Positions 35,803 through 49,414 of a stretch of 64,000 nucleotides of DNA are shown here, piece by piece. Within the stretch, counting starts at the first letter, position 1. The number at the start of each line of letters is the position of its first letter. The DNA is from Hydractinia symbiolongicarpus (taxonomy: Eukaryota > Cnidaria > Hydrozoa > Anthoathecata > Hydractiniidae). The stretch spans positions 29,142,001 to 29,206,000 of the forward strand of contig NC_079884.1 in the NCBI RefSeq assembly GCF_029227915.1. The letters are read 5' to 3'. Position numbers and translations under genes: made by a program. Below the pieces are notes generated by a model. It did not search any database. It saw only the letters and a program-made list of their open reading frames with translations, and was not told the DNA's origin.

Positions 35803-37770
35803 AATAACATTCTTATTAATCTGACATGATTGTTGGAACTCAGCGAATACACTGGGCGCTGTGGTAGCGTTTTATTTAAAAATTAAGATAAATAAGTCTT
35901 TTCTTACTGTGGGACTAATCCTAGCCGTTAGTTCGCGATGAAGAAATAGGAACAGTTCCAAAAACTACATTTTATTGACTTTCTAGCGGTATAAATCCGT
36001 TGAGTTACAACGGTTGCGTCACATATTCGTACCAACATGTATTTAGCGATAGTTTTCGGATATTACTAGGTTGCATCGCTTTTAACAGTGAAACGATTGA
36101 CTGTGGGACTTAATTGAACTGATTTTGGACTTTGACCTTATAAATGTGATAAATGAGGCAGTTTGACTACAAGAAGTAACATTCTTCTTAATTTAACATG
36201 ATTACTGGAACTCAGCGATTACACTGGGCGCTGTGGTAGCGCTTTACTACAAAATTAAGATAAATAAGTAATTTTTAACTGTGGCACCAATCCTAGCCGG
36301 TAGTTTGCGCTGAAGAAACAGAGACAGTTTCAAAAACTACATTTTATTGATTTTCTAACTTTGTCAATCCGTTTGAGTTACAACAGTTGCGTCACATATT
36401 CGCACCAACATGTATTTAGTGATTTTCTTCCGATATTACTAGGTTGCATCGCTTTTAACAGTGAAACGATTGACTGTGGGACTTAATTGAACTGATTTTG
36501 GGCTTTGACCTTATAAAGGTTATAAGTGAGACAATTGAACTCCAATAAATAACATTCTTCTTAACTTGACATGATTGTGGGACCTCAGGGATTACACTGG
36601 ACCCCGTGGTAGCGCTTCATTTAAAAATTTAGATAAATAAGTCATTCTTACTGTGGGAACAATCCTAGCCGTTAGCGCGCGCTGAAGATATAGAGACAGT
36701 TTCAAAAGGTCCATTTAATTGAGTTTTCAACAGTGTCAATCCGTTTGAGTTACAACGGTTGCGTCACATATTCGTACCAACATGTATTTAGCGATGGTAT
36801 TCGGATATTACTAGGTTGCGTCGCTTTTAACAGTGAAACGTTTGACTGTGGGACTTAATTGAACTGACTTTGGACTTTGACCTTATAAATGTGATAAATG
36901 GGCCAGTTTGACTACAAGAAATAACATTCTTATTAATCTGACATGATTGTTGGAACTCAGCGATTACACTGGGCGCTGTGGTAGTGTTTTATTTAAAAAT
37001 TAAGATAAATAAGTTTTTTTTACTGTGGGACCAATCCTAGCCGTTAGTTCGCCCTGAAGAAATAGGAAGAGTTCCAAAAACTACATTTTATTGATTTTCT
37101 AACTTTGTCAATCCGTTTGAGTTACAACGGTTGCGTCACATATTCGTACCAACATGTATTTAGTGATTTTCTTCCGATATTACTAGGTTGCATCGCTTTT
37201 AACAGTGAAACGATTGACTCTGGGACTTAATTGAACTGATTTTGGGCTTTGACCTTATAAATGTTATAAGTGAGACAATTGAACTCCAATAAATAACATT
37301 CTTCCTAACTTGACATGATTGTGGGAACTCAGCGATTACACTGGACCCCGTGGTAGCGCTTCATTTAAAAATTTAGATAAATAAGTCATTCTTACTGTGG
37401 GACCAATCCTAGCCGTTAGCGCGCGCTGAAGATATAGAGACAGTTTCAAAAAGTCCATTTAATTGACTTTTCAACAGTGTCAATCCGTTTGAGTTACAAC
37501 GGTTGCGTCACATATTCGTACCAACATGTATTTAGCGATAGTATTCGGATATTACTAGGTTGCGTCGCTTTTAAAAGTGAAACGTTTGACTGTGGGACTT
37601 AATTGAACTGACTTTGGACTTTGACCTTATAAATGTGATAAATGGGCCAGTTTGACTACAAGAAATAACATTCTTATTAATCTGACATGATTGTTGGAAC
37701 TCAGCGATTACACTGGGCGCTGTGGTAGTGTTTTATTTAAAAATTAAGATAAATAAGTTTTTTTTACTGT
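35657..37770 (+). repeat. 3724-bp-offset duplication, left copy (partner 39381-41495)
   Basis: Starts 35657, 36029, 36402, 36774, 37146 and 37518 pair with 39381, 39753, 40126, 40498, 40871 and 41243. The offset is 3724-3725 bp, ten monomers. Shared private markers include GTTCGCGATGAAG, CCGTTGAGTTAC (one base short), TTTACTACA, the CGCACCAACATG start, AAAGGTTATAAG, GGTCCATTTAATTG and GCCCTGAAGAAATAGGAAGAG. Within it 36774-37517 and 37518 onward form a 744-bp dimer. Confidence 0.85.
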
Positions 37771-39008
37771 GGCACCAATCCTAGCAGGTACTTCGCGCTG
37801 AAGAAATAGAGACAGTTTCAAAAACTACATTTTATTGATTTTCTAACTTTGTCAATCCGTTTGAGTTACAACGGTTGCGTCACATATTCGTACCAACATG
37901 TATTTAGTGATTTTCTTCCGATATTACTAGGTTGCATCGCTTTTAACAGTGAAACGATTGACTCTGGGACTTAATTGAACTGATTTTGAACTGTGACCTT
38001 ATAAATGTTATAAGTGAGACAATTGGACTCCAAGAAGTAACATTCTTCTTAATTTGACATGATAGCTGGAACTCAGCGATTACACTGAGCGCTGTGGTAG
38101 CGCTTTATTAAGGAATTAAGATAAATAAGTCATTTTTAATTGTGGCACCAATCCTAGCCGGTAGTTCGCGCCGAAGAAATAGAGGCAGTTTCAAAAACTA
38201 CATTTCATTGATTTTCTAACCTTGTCGATCCGTTTGAGCTACAACGGTTGCGTCACATATTCGTACCAACATGTATTTAGCGATAGTATTGGGATATTAC
38301 TAGGTTGCATCGCTTTTAACAGTGAAACGATTGACTGTGGGACTTAATTGAACTGATTTTTGACTTTGACCTTATAAATGTGATAAGTGAGCCAGTTTGA
38401 CTACAAGAATTAACATTCTTATTAATCTGACATGATTGCTGGAACTCAGCGATTACACTGGGCGCTGTGCTAGCGTTTTCTTTAAAAATTATGATAAATA
38501 AGTCTTTTCTTACTGTGCGACCAATCCTAGCCGTTGCTTCGCGCTAAAGAAATAGGAACAGTTTTAAAGACTACATTTCATTGACTTTCTGGCGGTATCA
38601 ATCCGTTTGAGTTACAACGGTTCCGTCACATATTCGTACCAACATGTATTTAGCGATAGTATTCAAATATTACTAGGTTGCATCCCTTTTAACAGTGAAA
38701 CGTTTGACTGTGGGACTTAATTGAACTGACTTTGGATTATGACCTTATAAATGTGATAAGTGAGCCAGTTTGACTACAAGAAATAACATTCTTATTAGTC
38801 TGACATGATTGCTGGATCTCAGCGATTACTGTGGGCGCTGTGCTAGCGTTTTCTTTAAAAATTAAGATAAATAAGTCTTTTTTCACAGTGGGACCAATCC
38901 TAGCCGTTAGTTCGCGCTGAAGAAATAGAGACAGTTTCAAAAACTATATTTCATTGACTGTCTAACGGTGTCAATCCGTTTATGTTACAACGGTTGCGTC
39001 ACATATTC
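37771..39008 (+). repeat. A-tail plus B-C-D segment of the five-monomer HOR
   Basis: From about 37771 (GTGGCACCAATCCTAGCAGG) the sequence becomes an A tail, followed by B (37890), C (38263) and D (38636). D is succeeded at 39009 by a GTGATTTTCTTCCG monomer that is not E. The segment therefore looks like a piece of the A-E block lying between two copies of the 3724-bp-offset unit, which suggests the whole HOR plus flank was duplicated together, with D at 35284 and 38636 as homologous left neighbours. Confidence 0.75.
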
Positions 39009-41986
39009 GTACCAACATGTATTTAGTGATTTTCTTCCGATATTACTAGGTTGCATCGCTTTTAACAGTGAAACGATTGACTCTGGGGCTTAATTGAACT
39101 GATTTTGGACTTTGACCTCATAAATGTTATAAGTGAGACAATTGGACTCCAGTAAATAACATTCTTCTTAACTTGACATGATTGTGGGAACTCAGCGATT
39201 ACACTGGACCCCGTGGTAGCGCTTCATTTAAAAATTTAGATAAATAAGTCATTCTTACGGTGGTACCAATCCTAGCGGTTAGCGCGCGCTGAAGATATAG
39301 AGACAGTTTCAAAAAGTCCATTTAATTGACTTTTCAACAGTGTCAATCCGTATGAGTTACAACGGTTGCGTCACATATTCGTACCAACATGTATTTAGCG
39401 ATAGTATTCGGATATTACTAGGTTGCGTCGCTTTTAACAGTGAAACGTTTGACTGTGGGACTTAATTGAACTGACTTTGGACTTTGACCTTATAAATGTG
39501 ATAAATGAGCCAGTTTGACTACAAGAAATAACATTCTTATTAATCTGACATGATTGTTGGAACTCAGCAAATACACTGGGCGCTGTGGTAGCGTTTTATT
39601 TAAAAATTAAGATAAATAAGTCTTTTCTTACTGTGGGACTAATCCTAGCCGTTAGTTCGCGATGAAGAAATAGGAACAGTTCCAAAAACTACATTTTATT
39701 GACTTTCTAGCGGTATAAATCCGTTGAGTTACAACGGTTGCGTCACATATTCGTACCAACATGTATTTAGCGATAGTTTTCGGATATTACTAGGTTGCAT
39801 CGCTTTTAACAGTGAAACGATTGACTGTGGGACTTAATTGAACTGATTTTGGACTTTGACCTTATAAATGTGATAAATGAGGCAGTTTGACTACAAGAAG
39901 TAACATTCTTCTTAATTTAACATGATTGCTGGAACTCAGCGATTACACTGGGCGCTGTGGTAGCGCTTTACTACATAATTAGGATAAATAAGTCATTTTT
40001 AACTGTGGCACCAATACTAGCCGGTAGTTTGCGCTGAAGAAACAGAGACAGTTTCAAAAACTACATTTTATTGATTTTCTATCTTTGTCAATCCGTTTGA
40101 GTTACAACGGTTGCGTCACATATTCGCACCAACATGTATTTAGTGATTTTCTTCCGATATTACTAGGTTGCATCGCTTTTAACAGTGAAACGATTGACTG
40201 TGGGACTTAATTGAACTGATTTTGGGCTTTGACCTTATAAAGGTTATAAGTGAGACAATTGAACTCCAAAAAATAACATTCTTCTTAACTTGACATGATT
40301 GTGGGAACTCAGGGATTACACTGGACCCCGTGGTAGCGCTTCATTTAAAAATTTAGATAAATAAGTCATTCTTACTGTGGGACCAATCCTAGCCGTTAGC
40401 GTGCGCTGAAGATATAGAGACAGTTTCAAAAGGTCCATTTAATTGAGTTTTCAACAGTGTCAATCCGTTTGAGTTGCAACGGTTGCGTCACATATTCGTA
40501 CCAACATGTATTTAGCGATGGTATTCGGATCTTACTAGGTTGCGTCGCTTTTAACAGTGAAACGTTTGACTGTGGGACTTAATTGAACTGACTTTGGACT
40601 TTGACCTTATAAATGTGATAATTAGGGCCAGTTTGACTACAAGAAATAACATTCTTATTAATCTGACATGATTGTTGGAACTCAGCGATTACACTGGGCG
40701 CTGTGGTAGTGTTTTATTTAAAAATTAAGATAAATAAGTTTTTTTTACTGTGGGACCAATCCTAGCCGTTAGTTCGCCCTGAAGAAATAGGAAGAGTTCC
40801 AAAAACTACATTTTATTGATTTTCTAACTTTGTCAATCCGTTTGAGTTACAACGGTTGCGTCACATATTCGTACCAACATGTATTTAGTGATTTTCTTCC
40901 GATATTACTAGGTTGCATCGCTTTTAACAGTGAAACGATTGACTCTGGGACTTAATTGAACTGATTTTGGGCTTTGACCTTATAAATGTTATAAGTGAGA
41001 CAATTGAACTCCAATAAATAACATTCTTTTTAACTTGACATGATTGTGGGAACTCAGCGATTACACTGGACCCCGTGGTAGCGCTTCATTTAAAAATTTA
41101 GATAAATAAGTCATTCTTACTGTGGGACCAATCCTAGCCGTTAGCGCGCGTTGAAGATATAGAGACAGTTTCAAAAAATCCATTTAATTGACTTTTCAAC
41201 AGTGTCAATCCGTTTGAGTTACAACGGTTGCGTCACATATTCGTACCAACATGTATTTAGCGATAGTATTCGGATATTACTAGGTTGCGTCGCTTTTAAA
41301 AGTGAAACGTTTGACTGTGGGACTTAATTGAACTGACTTTGGACTTTGACCTTATAAATGTGATAAATGGGCCAGTTTGACTAAAAGAAATAACATTCTT
41401 ATTAATCTGACATGATTGTTGGAACTCAGCGATTACACTGGGCGCTGTGGTAGTGTTTTATTTAAAAATTAAGATAAATAAGTTTTTTTTACTGTGGGAC
41501 CAATCCTAGCCGTTAGTTCGCCCTGGAGAAATAGGAAGAGTTCCAAAAACTACATTTTATTGATTTTCTAACTTTGTCAATCCGTTTGAGTTACAACGGT
41601 TGCGTCACCTATTCGTACCAACATGTATTTAGTGATTTTCTTCCGATATTACTAGGTTGCATCGCTTTTAACAGTGAAACGATTGACTCTGGGACTTAAT
41701 TGAACTGATTTTGGGCTTTGACCTTATAAATGTTATAAGTGAGACAATTGAACTCCAATAAATAACATTCTTCTTAACTTGACATGATTGTGGGAACTCA
41801 GCGATTACACTGGACCCCGTGGTAGCGCTATATTTAAAAATTTAGATAAATAAGTCATTCTTACTGTGGGACCAATCCTAGCCGTTAGCGCGCGCTGAAG
41901 ATATAGAGACAGTTTCAAAAGGTCCATTTAATTGACTTTTCAACAGTGTCAATCCGTTTGAGTTACAACGGTTGCGTCACATATTC
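39009..41986 (+). repeat. Second 3724-bp-offset copy with dimeric sub-repeats
   Basis: Starts: 39009, 39381, 39753, 40126, 40498, 40871, 41243, 41615. The pairs 40498-41242 and 41243-41986 repeat at 745 bp: an odd monomer with GCGTCGCTTTTA, GTAGTGTTTTATTT and TTTTTTTTACTG, and an even one with GACAATTGAACTCCAA and GGACCCCGTGG. A small insertion (GATAATTAGGGCC near 40618) makes 40498 one base longer than its partner. Confidence 0.85.
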
Positions 41987-43476
41987 GTACCAACATGTAT
42001 TTAGTGATTTTTTTCCGATATTACTAGGTTGCATCGCTTTTAACAGCGAAACGATTGACTCTGAGATTTAATTGAACTGATTTTTGACTTTGACCTTATA
42101 AATGTGATAAGTGAGACAGTTTGACTACAAGAAATAACAATCTTCTTAACTTGACATGATTGTGGGAACTCAGCGATTACACTGGACCCCGTGGTAGCGC
42201 TCCATTTAAAAATCTAGATAAATAAGTCATTTTTACTGTGGGACCAATCCTAGCCGTTAGTTCGCGCAGAAGAAATAGGAACAGTTCCAAAGACTATATT
42301 TCATTGACTTTCTGGCGGTATCAATCCGTTTGAGTTACAACAGTTGCGTCACATATTCGTACCAACATGTATTTAACTATAGTATTCGGATATTACTAGG
42401 TTGCATCCCTTTTAACAGTGAAACTTTTGACTGTGGGACTTAATTGAACTGACTTTGGACTATGACCTTATAAATGTGACAAGTGAGCCAGTTTGACTAC
42501 AAGAAATAACATTCTTATTAATCTGACATGATTGCTGGAACTCAGCGATTACTGTGGGCGCTGTGCTAGCGTTTTCTTTAAAAATTAAGATAAATAAGTC
42601 TTTTTTTACTTTGGGACCAAACCTAGCTGTTAGTTCGCGCTGAAGAAATAGAGACAGTTTCAAAAACTATATTTCATTGACTGTCTAACGGTGTCAATCC
42701 GTTTGAGTTACAACGGTTGCGTCACATATTCGTACCAACATGTATTTAGTGATTTCCTTCCGATATTACTAGGTTGCATCGCTTTTAACAGTGAAACGAT
42801 TGACTCTGGGACTTAATTGAACTGATTATGGACTTTGACCTTATAAATGTTATAAGTAAGACAATTGGACTCCAAGAAATAACATTCTTCTTAACTTGAC
42901 ATGATTGTGGGAACTCAGCGATTACACTGGGCGCTGTGGTAGCGTTTTATTTAAAAATTAAGATAAATAAGTCTTTTTTTACTGTGGGACTAATCCTAGC
43001 CGTTAGTTCGCGCTGAAGAAATAGGAACAGTTCCAAAGACTACATTTTATTGACTTTCTTGCGGTATAAATCCGTTTGAGTTACAACGGTTGCGTCCCAT
43101 ATTCGTACCAACATGTATTTAGCGTTAGTTTTCGGATATTACTAGGTTGCATCGCTTTTAGCAGTAAAACGATTGATTGTGGGACTTAATTGAACTGTTT
43201 TTGAACTGTGTCCTTATAAATGTTATAAGTGAGACAATTGGACTCCCAGAAATAACATTCTTCTTAACTTGACATGATTGTGGGAACTCAGCGATTACAC
43301 CGGACCCCGTGGTAGCGCTTCATTTAAAAATTTAGATAAATAAGTCATATTTACTGTGGCACCAATCCTAGCCGTTATCGCGCGCTGAAGATATAGAGCC
43401 AGTTTTAAAAACTCCATTCCATTGACTTTCTAGCGGTATAAATCCGTTTGAGTTACAACTATTGCGTCACATATTC
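41987..43476 (+). repeat. 1.5-kb dispersed duplication, left copy (partner 47927-49414)
   Basis: Starts 41987, 42359, 42732 and 43105 pair with 47927, 48299, 48670 and 49043 (offset 5938-5940, sixteen monomers). Shared private markers are CTGAGAYTTAATTG, GTTCGCGCAGAAG, GACCAAACCTAGCTGTTAG, the GCGTCCCATATTCG end, TTTAGCGTTAGTTTTCGG, TGGACTCCCAG and TAGAGCCAGTTT. The monomer at 42359 is a D relative (CATCCCTTTT), but its partner at 48299 has a different head up to about 48440. Confidence 0.82.
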
Positions 43477-46065
43477 GTACCAACATGTATTTAGCGATAG
43501 TAATCGGATATTGCTAGGTTGCATCGCTTTTAACAGTGAAACGATTGACTGTGGGACTTATTTGAACTGATTTTGGACTTTGACCTTATAAATGTGATAA
43601 ATGAGGCAGTTTGACTACAAGAAGTAACATTCTTCTTAATTTGACATGATTGCTGGAACTCAGCGATTACAGTGGGCGCTGTGGTAGCGCTTCATTAAAA
43701 AATTAAGACAAATAAGTCATTTTTTACTGTGGGACCAATCCTAGCCGTTAGCTCGCGCTGAAGAAATAGAGACAGCTTCAAAAACTACCTTTCATTGACT
43801 TTCTAACGGTGTCAATCCGTTGGAGTTACAACGGTTGCGTGACATATTTGTACCAACATTTATTTAGTGATTTTCTTCCGATACTACTAAGTTGTATTGC
43901 TTTTAACAGTGAAACGATTGACTGTGGGAATTAATAGAACAGATTCTGGACTGCAACCTTATAAATGTGATAAATGAGCCAATTGGTCTTCAACGAATAA
44001 CATTCTTCTTAATTTGACATGATTGCCGGAATTCATCGATTACATTAGGCTCTGTGGTAGCGCTTTGTATAAAAATTTAGATAAATAAGTCTTTTCTTAC
44101 TCTGGGACCAATACTGGTCGTTAGCACGCGCTGAATAAATAGGAACAGTTCCAAAGGCCACATTTCATTGACTTTCTAGCGGTATAAGTCCGTTTGAGTT
44201 ACAACGGTTCTGTCACATATTCGTACCAATATGTAATTAGCGATAGTATTCGGATATTACTAGGTTGCATCGCTTTTAACAGTGAAACGCTTGACTGTGG
44301 GACTTAATTGAACTGATTTTGGACTGTGACCTTATAAATGTGAAAGCGAAACAATTGGACTTCAAGAAATAACATTCTTCCTAATTTGACGTGATTGCTG
44401 GAAGTCAGCGATTACACTGGTCACTGTGGTAGCGCTTTATTACAAAATTAAGGTAAACAAGTCATTCTTTACTGTGGGACCAATCCTAGCCGTTAGCTCG
44501 CGCTGAAGAAATAGAGACAGTTTCAGAAACTACATTTCATTTACTTTCTAACGGTGTCAATCCGTTTGACTTACAACGTTTGCGTCACATATTCGTACCA
44601 ACATGTATTTAGCAATATTTTTCCGCTAGTACTATGTTCCATCGCTTTTAACAGTAAAACGATTGACTGTGGGACTTAATTGAACTGATTTTGGACTGTG
44701 ACCTTATAAATGTGAAAGCGAGACAATTGGACTTCAAAAAATAACATTCTTCCTAATTTGACGTGATTGCTGGAAGTCAGCGATTACACTGGTCACTGTG
44801 GTAGCGCTTTATTACAAAATTAAGATAAACAAGTCATTCTTTACTGTGGGACCACCCCTAGCCGTTAGCTCGCGCTGAAGAAATGGAGACAGCTTCAAAT
44901 ACTACATTTCACTGACTTTCTAACGGTGTCAGTCCGTTTGAGTTACAACAGTTGCGTCACATATTCGTACTAACATGTATTTAGCGATAGTATTCGGATA
45001 TTGCTAGGTTGCATCGCTTTTAACAGTGAAACGCTTGACTGTGGGACTTATTTGAACTGATTTTGGACTTTGACCTTATAAATGTGATAAATGAGATAGT
45101 TTGACTACAAGAATTAACATTCTTCTTAATTTGACATGATTGCTGGAACTCAGCGATTACAGTGGGCGCTGTGGTAGCGCTTTATTACAAAATTAAGATA
45201 AACAAGTCATTCTTTACTGTGGGACCACCCCTAGCCGTTAGCTTGCGCTGAAGAAATGGAGACAGTTTCAAATACTACATTTCACTGACTTTCTAACGGT
45301 GTCAGTCCGTTTGAGTTACAACGGTTGCGTCACATATTCGTACCAACATGTATTTAGCGATAGTATTCGGATATTGCTAGGTTGCATCGCTTTTAACAGT
45401 GAAACGCTTGATTGTGGGACTTATTTGAACTGATTTTGGACTTTGACCTTATAAATGTGATAAATGAGATAGTTTGACTACAAGAATTAACATTCTTCTT
45501 AATTTGACATGATTGCTGGAACTCAGCGATTACAGTGGGCGCTGTGGTAGCGCTTTATTAAAAAATTAAGACAAATAAGTCATTTTTTACTGTGGGACCA
45601 ATTCTAGCCGTTAGCTCGCGCTGAAGAGATAGAAACAGTTTCAAAAACTACCTTTCATTGACTTTCTAACGGTGTCAATCCGTTTGAGTTACAACGGTTG
45701 CGTCACATATTCGTACCAACATGTATTTGGTGATTTTCTTGCGATATTACTAGGTTGCATCGCTTTTAACAGTGAAACGCTTGACTGTGGGACTTAATTG
45801 AACTGATTTTGGACTGTGACCTTATAAATGTGAAAGCGAGACAATTGGACTTCAAGAAATAACATTCTTCCTAATTTGACGATTACACTGGTCACTGTGG
45901 TAGCGCTTTATTACAAAATTAAGGTAAACAAGTCATTCTTTACTGTGGGACCAATCCTAGCCGTTAGCTCGCGCTGAAGAAATAGAGACAGTTTCAGAAA
46001 CTACATTTCATTTACTTTCTAACGGTGTCAATCCGTTTGAGTTACAACGTTTGCGTCACATATTC
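43477..46065 (+). repeat. Divergent monomers, mixed types
   Basis: Starts: 43477, 43850, 44223, 44595, 44967, 45340, 45713. The monomer at 43850 introduces an X class (GTTGTATTGC, GGGAATTAATAGAAC, GATTCTGGAC, CACGCGCTGAATAAATAGG) that recurs to the right end of the window. Monomers 44967 and 45340 are a near-identical adjacent pair. The 44223 and 44595 copies share GAAAGCGA and a TGACGTGATTG variant. Confidence 0.85.
45713..46065 (+). repeat. Short monomer, 353 bp, internal deletion
   Basis: At 45880/45881 the sequence passes straight from CCTAATTTGAC to GATTACACTGGTCAC. Its relatives at 44223 and 44595 have GTGATTGCTGGAAGTCAGC between these points, so 19 bp are missing. Only a single base (C) of microhomology is visible at the join. 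The rest of the monomer is intact. Confidence 0.88.
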
Positions 46066-49000
46066 GAACCAACATGTATTTAGCAATATTTTTCCGCTAG
46101 TACTAGGTTCCATCGCTTTTAACAGTAAAACGATTGACTGTGGGACTTAATTGAACTGATTTTGGACAGTGACCTTATAAATGTGAAAGCGAGACAATTG
46201 GACTTCAAGAAATAACATTCTTCCTAATTTGACGTGATTGCTGGAAGTCAGCGATTACACTGGGCGCTGTGCTAGCGTTTTATTTAAAAATTAACATAAA
46301 TAAGTCTTTTTTTACAGTGGGACCAATCCTAGCCGTTATTTCGCGCTTAAGAAATAGAAACAGTACCAAAGACTACATTTCACTGACTTTCTAACGGTAT
46401 AAATCCGTTTGAGTTACAACGGTTGCGTCACATATTCGTACCAACATGTATTTAGTGATTTTCTTCCGATATTACTAGGTTGCATCGCTTTTAACAGTGA
46501 AAGGATTCACACTGGGTCTTAATTGAACTGATTTTGGACTTTGACCTTATAATTGTTATAAGTGAGACAATTGGATTCCAAGAAATAACATTCTTCTTAA
46601 CTTGACATGATTGTGGGAACTCAGCGATTACACTGGACCCCGTGGTAGCGCTACATTTAAAAATTTAGATAAATAAGTCATTCTTACTGTGGGACCAATC
46701 CTAGCCGTTAGCGCGCGCTGAAGAAATAGAGACAGTTTCAAAAACTACATTTTATTGATTTTTTAACTTTGTGAATCCGTTTGAGTTACAACGGTTGCGT
46801 CACATATTCGTACCAACATGTATTTAGTGATTTTCTTCCGATATTACTAGATTTCATCGCTTTTAACAACGAAACGATTAACTGTGAGACTTAATTGAAC
46901 TGATTTTTGACTTTGACCTTATAAATGTGATAAGTGAGACAGTTTGACTACAAGAAATAACAATCTTCTTAACTTGACATGATTGTGGGAACTCAGCGAT
47001 TACACTGGACCCCGTGGTAGCGCTCCATTTAAAAATTTAGATAAATAAGTCATTTTTACTGTGGGACCAATCCTAGCCGTTAGTTCGCGCTGAAGAAATA
47101 GGAACAGTTCCAAAGACTACATTTCATTGACATTCTAGCGGTATAAATCCGTTTGAGTTACAACGGTTGCGTCACATATTCGTACCAACATGTATTTAGT
47201 GATTTTCTTCCGATATTACTAGGTTGCATCGCTTTTAACAGTGAAACGATTGACTCTGGGACTTAATTGAACTGATTTTGGACTTTAACCTTAGAAATGT
47301 GATAAATGAGGCAGTTTAACTACAAGAAGTAACATTCTTCTTAATTTGACATGATTGCTGGAACTCAGCGATTACACTGAGCGCTGTGGTAGCGTTTTAT
47401 TAAAGAATTAAGATAAATAAGCCATTTTTAACTGTGGCACCAATCCTAGCCAGTAGTTCGCGCTGAAGAAATAGAGACAGTTTCAAAAACTACATTTCAT
47501 TGATTTTCTGGCGGTATCAATCCGTTTGAGTTACAACAGTTGCGTCACATATTCCTACCAACATGTATTTAGCGATAGTATTCAGATATTACTAGGTTGC
47601 ATCGCTTTTAACAGTGAAACGATTGACTCTGGGACTTAATTGAACTGATTTTGGACTTTGACCTTAGAAATGTGATAAATGAGGCAGTTTAACTACAAGA
47701 AGTAACATTCTTCTTAATTTGACATGATTGCTGGAACTTAACGATTACACTGGACCCCGTGGTAGCGCTTCATTTAAAAATTTAGATAAATAAGTCATTC
47801 TTACTGTGGGACCAATCCTAGCCGTTAGCGCGCGCTGAAGAAATAGAGACAGTTTCAAAAACTACATTTTATTGATTTTCTAACATTGTAAATCCGTTTG
47901 AGTTACAACGGTTGCGTCACATATTCGTACCAACATGTATTTAGTGATTTTCTTCCGATATTACTAGGTTGCATCGCTTTTAACAGCAAAACGATTGACT
48001 CTGAGACTTAATTGAACTGATTTTTGACTTTGACCTTATAAATGTGATAAGTGAGACAGTTTGACTACAAGAAATAACAATCTTCTTAACTTGACATGAT
48101 TGTGGGAACTCAGCGATTACACTGGACCCCGTGGTAGCGCTCCATTTAAAAATTTAGATAAATAAGTCATTTTTACTGTGGGACCAATCCTAGCCGTTAG
48201 TTCGCGCAGAAGAAATAGGAACAGTTCCAAAGACTATATTTCATTGACATTCTAGCGGTATAATTCCGTTTGAGTTACAACGGTTGCGTCACATATTCGT
48301 ACCAACATGTATTTAGCGATAGTATTCGGATATTACTAGGTTGCATCGCTTTTAACAGTGAAACAATTGACTGTGGGACTTAAATGAACTGATTTTGGAC
48401 TTTGACCTGATAAATGTGATAAATGAGGCAGTTTGACTACAAGAAATAACATTCTTATTAATCTGACATGATTGCTGGAACTCAGCGATTACTGTGGGCG
48501 CTGTGCTAGCGTTTTCATTAAAAATTAAGATAAATAAGTCTTTTTACTGTGGGACCAAACCTAGCTGTTAGTTCGCGCTGAAGAAATAGAGACAGTTTCA
48601 AAAACTATATTTCATTGACTGTCTAACAGTGTCAATCCGTTTAAGTTACAACGGTTGCGTCACATATTCGTGCCAACATGTATTTAGTGATTTTCTTCCG
48701 ATATTACTAGGTTGCATCGCTTTTAACAGTGAAACGATTGACTCTGGGACTTAATTGAACTGATTATGGACTTTGACCTTATAAATGTTATAAGTAAGAC
48801 AATTGGACTCCAAGAAATAACATTCTTCTTAACTTGACATGATTGTGGGAACTCAGCGATTACACTGGGCGCTGTGGTAGCGTTTTATTTAAAAATTAAG
48901 ATAAATAAGTCTTTTTTTACTGTGGGACTAATCCTAGCCGTTAGTTCGCGCTGAAGAAATAGGAACAGTTCCAAAGACTACATTTTATTGACTTTCTTGC

Positions 49001-49414
49001 GGTATAAATCCGTTTGAGTTACAACGGTTGCGTCCCATATTCGTACCAACATGTATTTAGCGTTAGTTTTCGGATATTACTAGGTTGCATCGCTTTTAAC
49101 AGTAAAACGATTGACTGTGGGACTTAATTGAACTGTTTTTGAACTGTGACCTTATAAATGTTATAAGTGAGACAATTGGACTCCCAGAAATAACATTCTT
49201 CTTAACTTGACATGATTGTGGGAACTCAGCGATTACACCGGACCCCGTGGTAGCGCTTCATTTAAAAATTTAGATAAATAAGTCCTATTTACTGTGGGAC
49301 CAATCCTAGCCGTTATCGCGCGCTGAAGATATAGAGCCAGTTTCAAAAACTCCATTCCGTTGACTTTGTAGCGGTATAAATCCGTTTGAGTTACAACGGT
49401 TGCGTCACATATTC
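46066..49414 (+). repeat. Mixed monomers and right copy of the 1.5-kb duplication
   Basis: Starts: 46066, 46438, 46810, 47182, 47555, 47927, 48299, 48670, 49043. 46066 repeats the TTTAGCAATATTTTTCCGC head of 44595. 47182 and 47555 share GACCTTAGAAATG and GCAGTTTAACTAC. 47927-49414 is the partner of 41987-43476. The 48299 head (GAAACAATTG, CTTAAATGAACTG, GACCTGATAAATG) is a patch from another type joined to a D-like tail. Confidence 0.83.
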
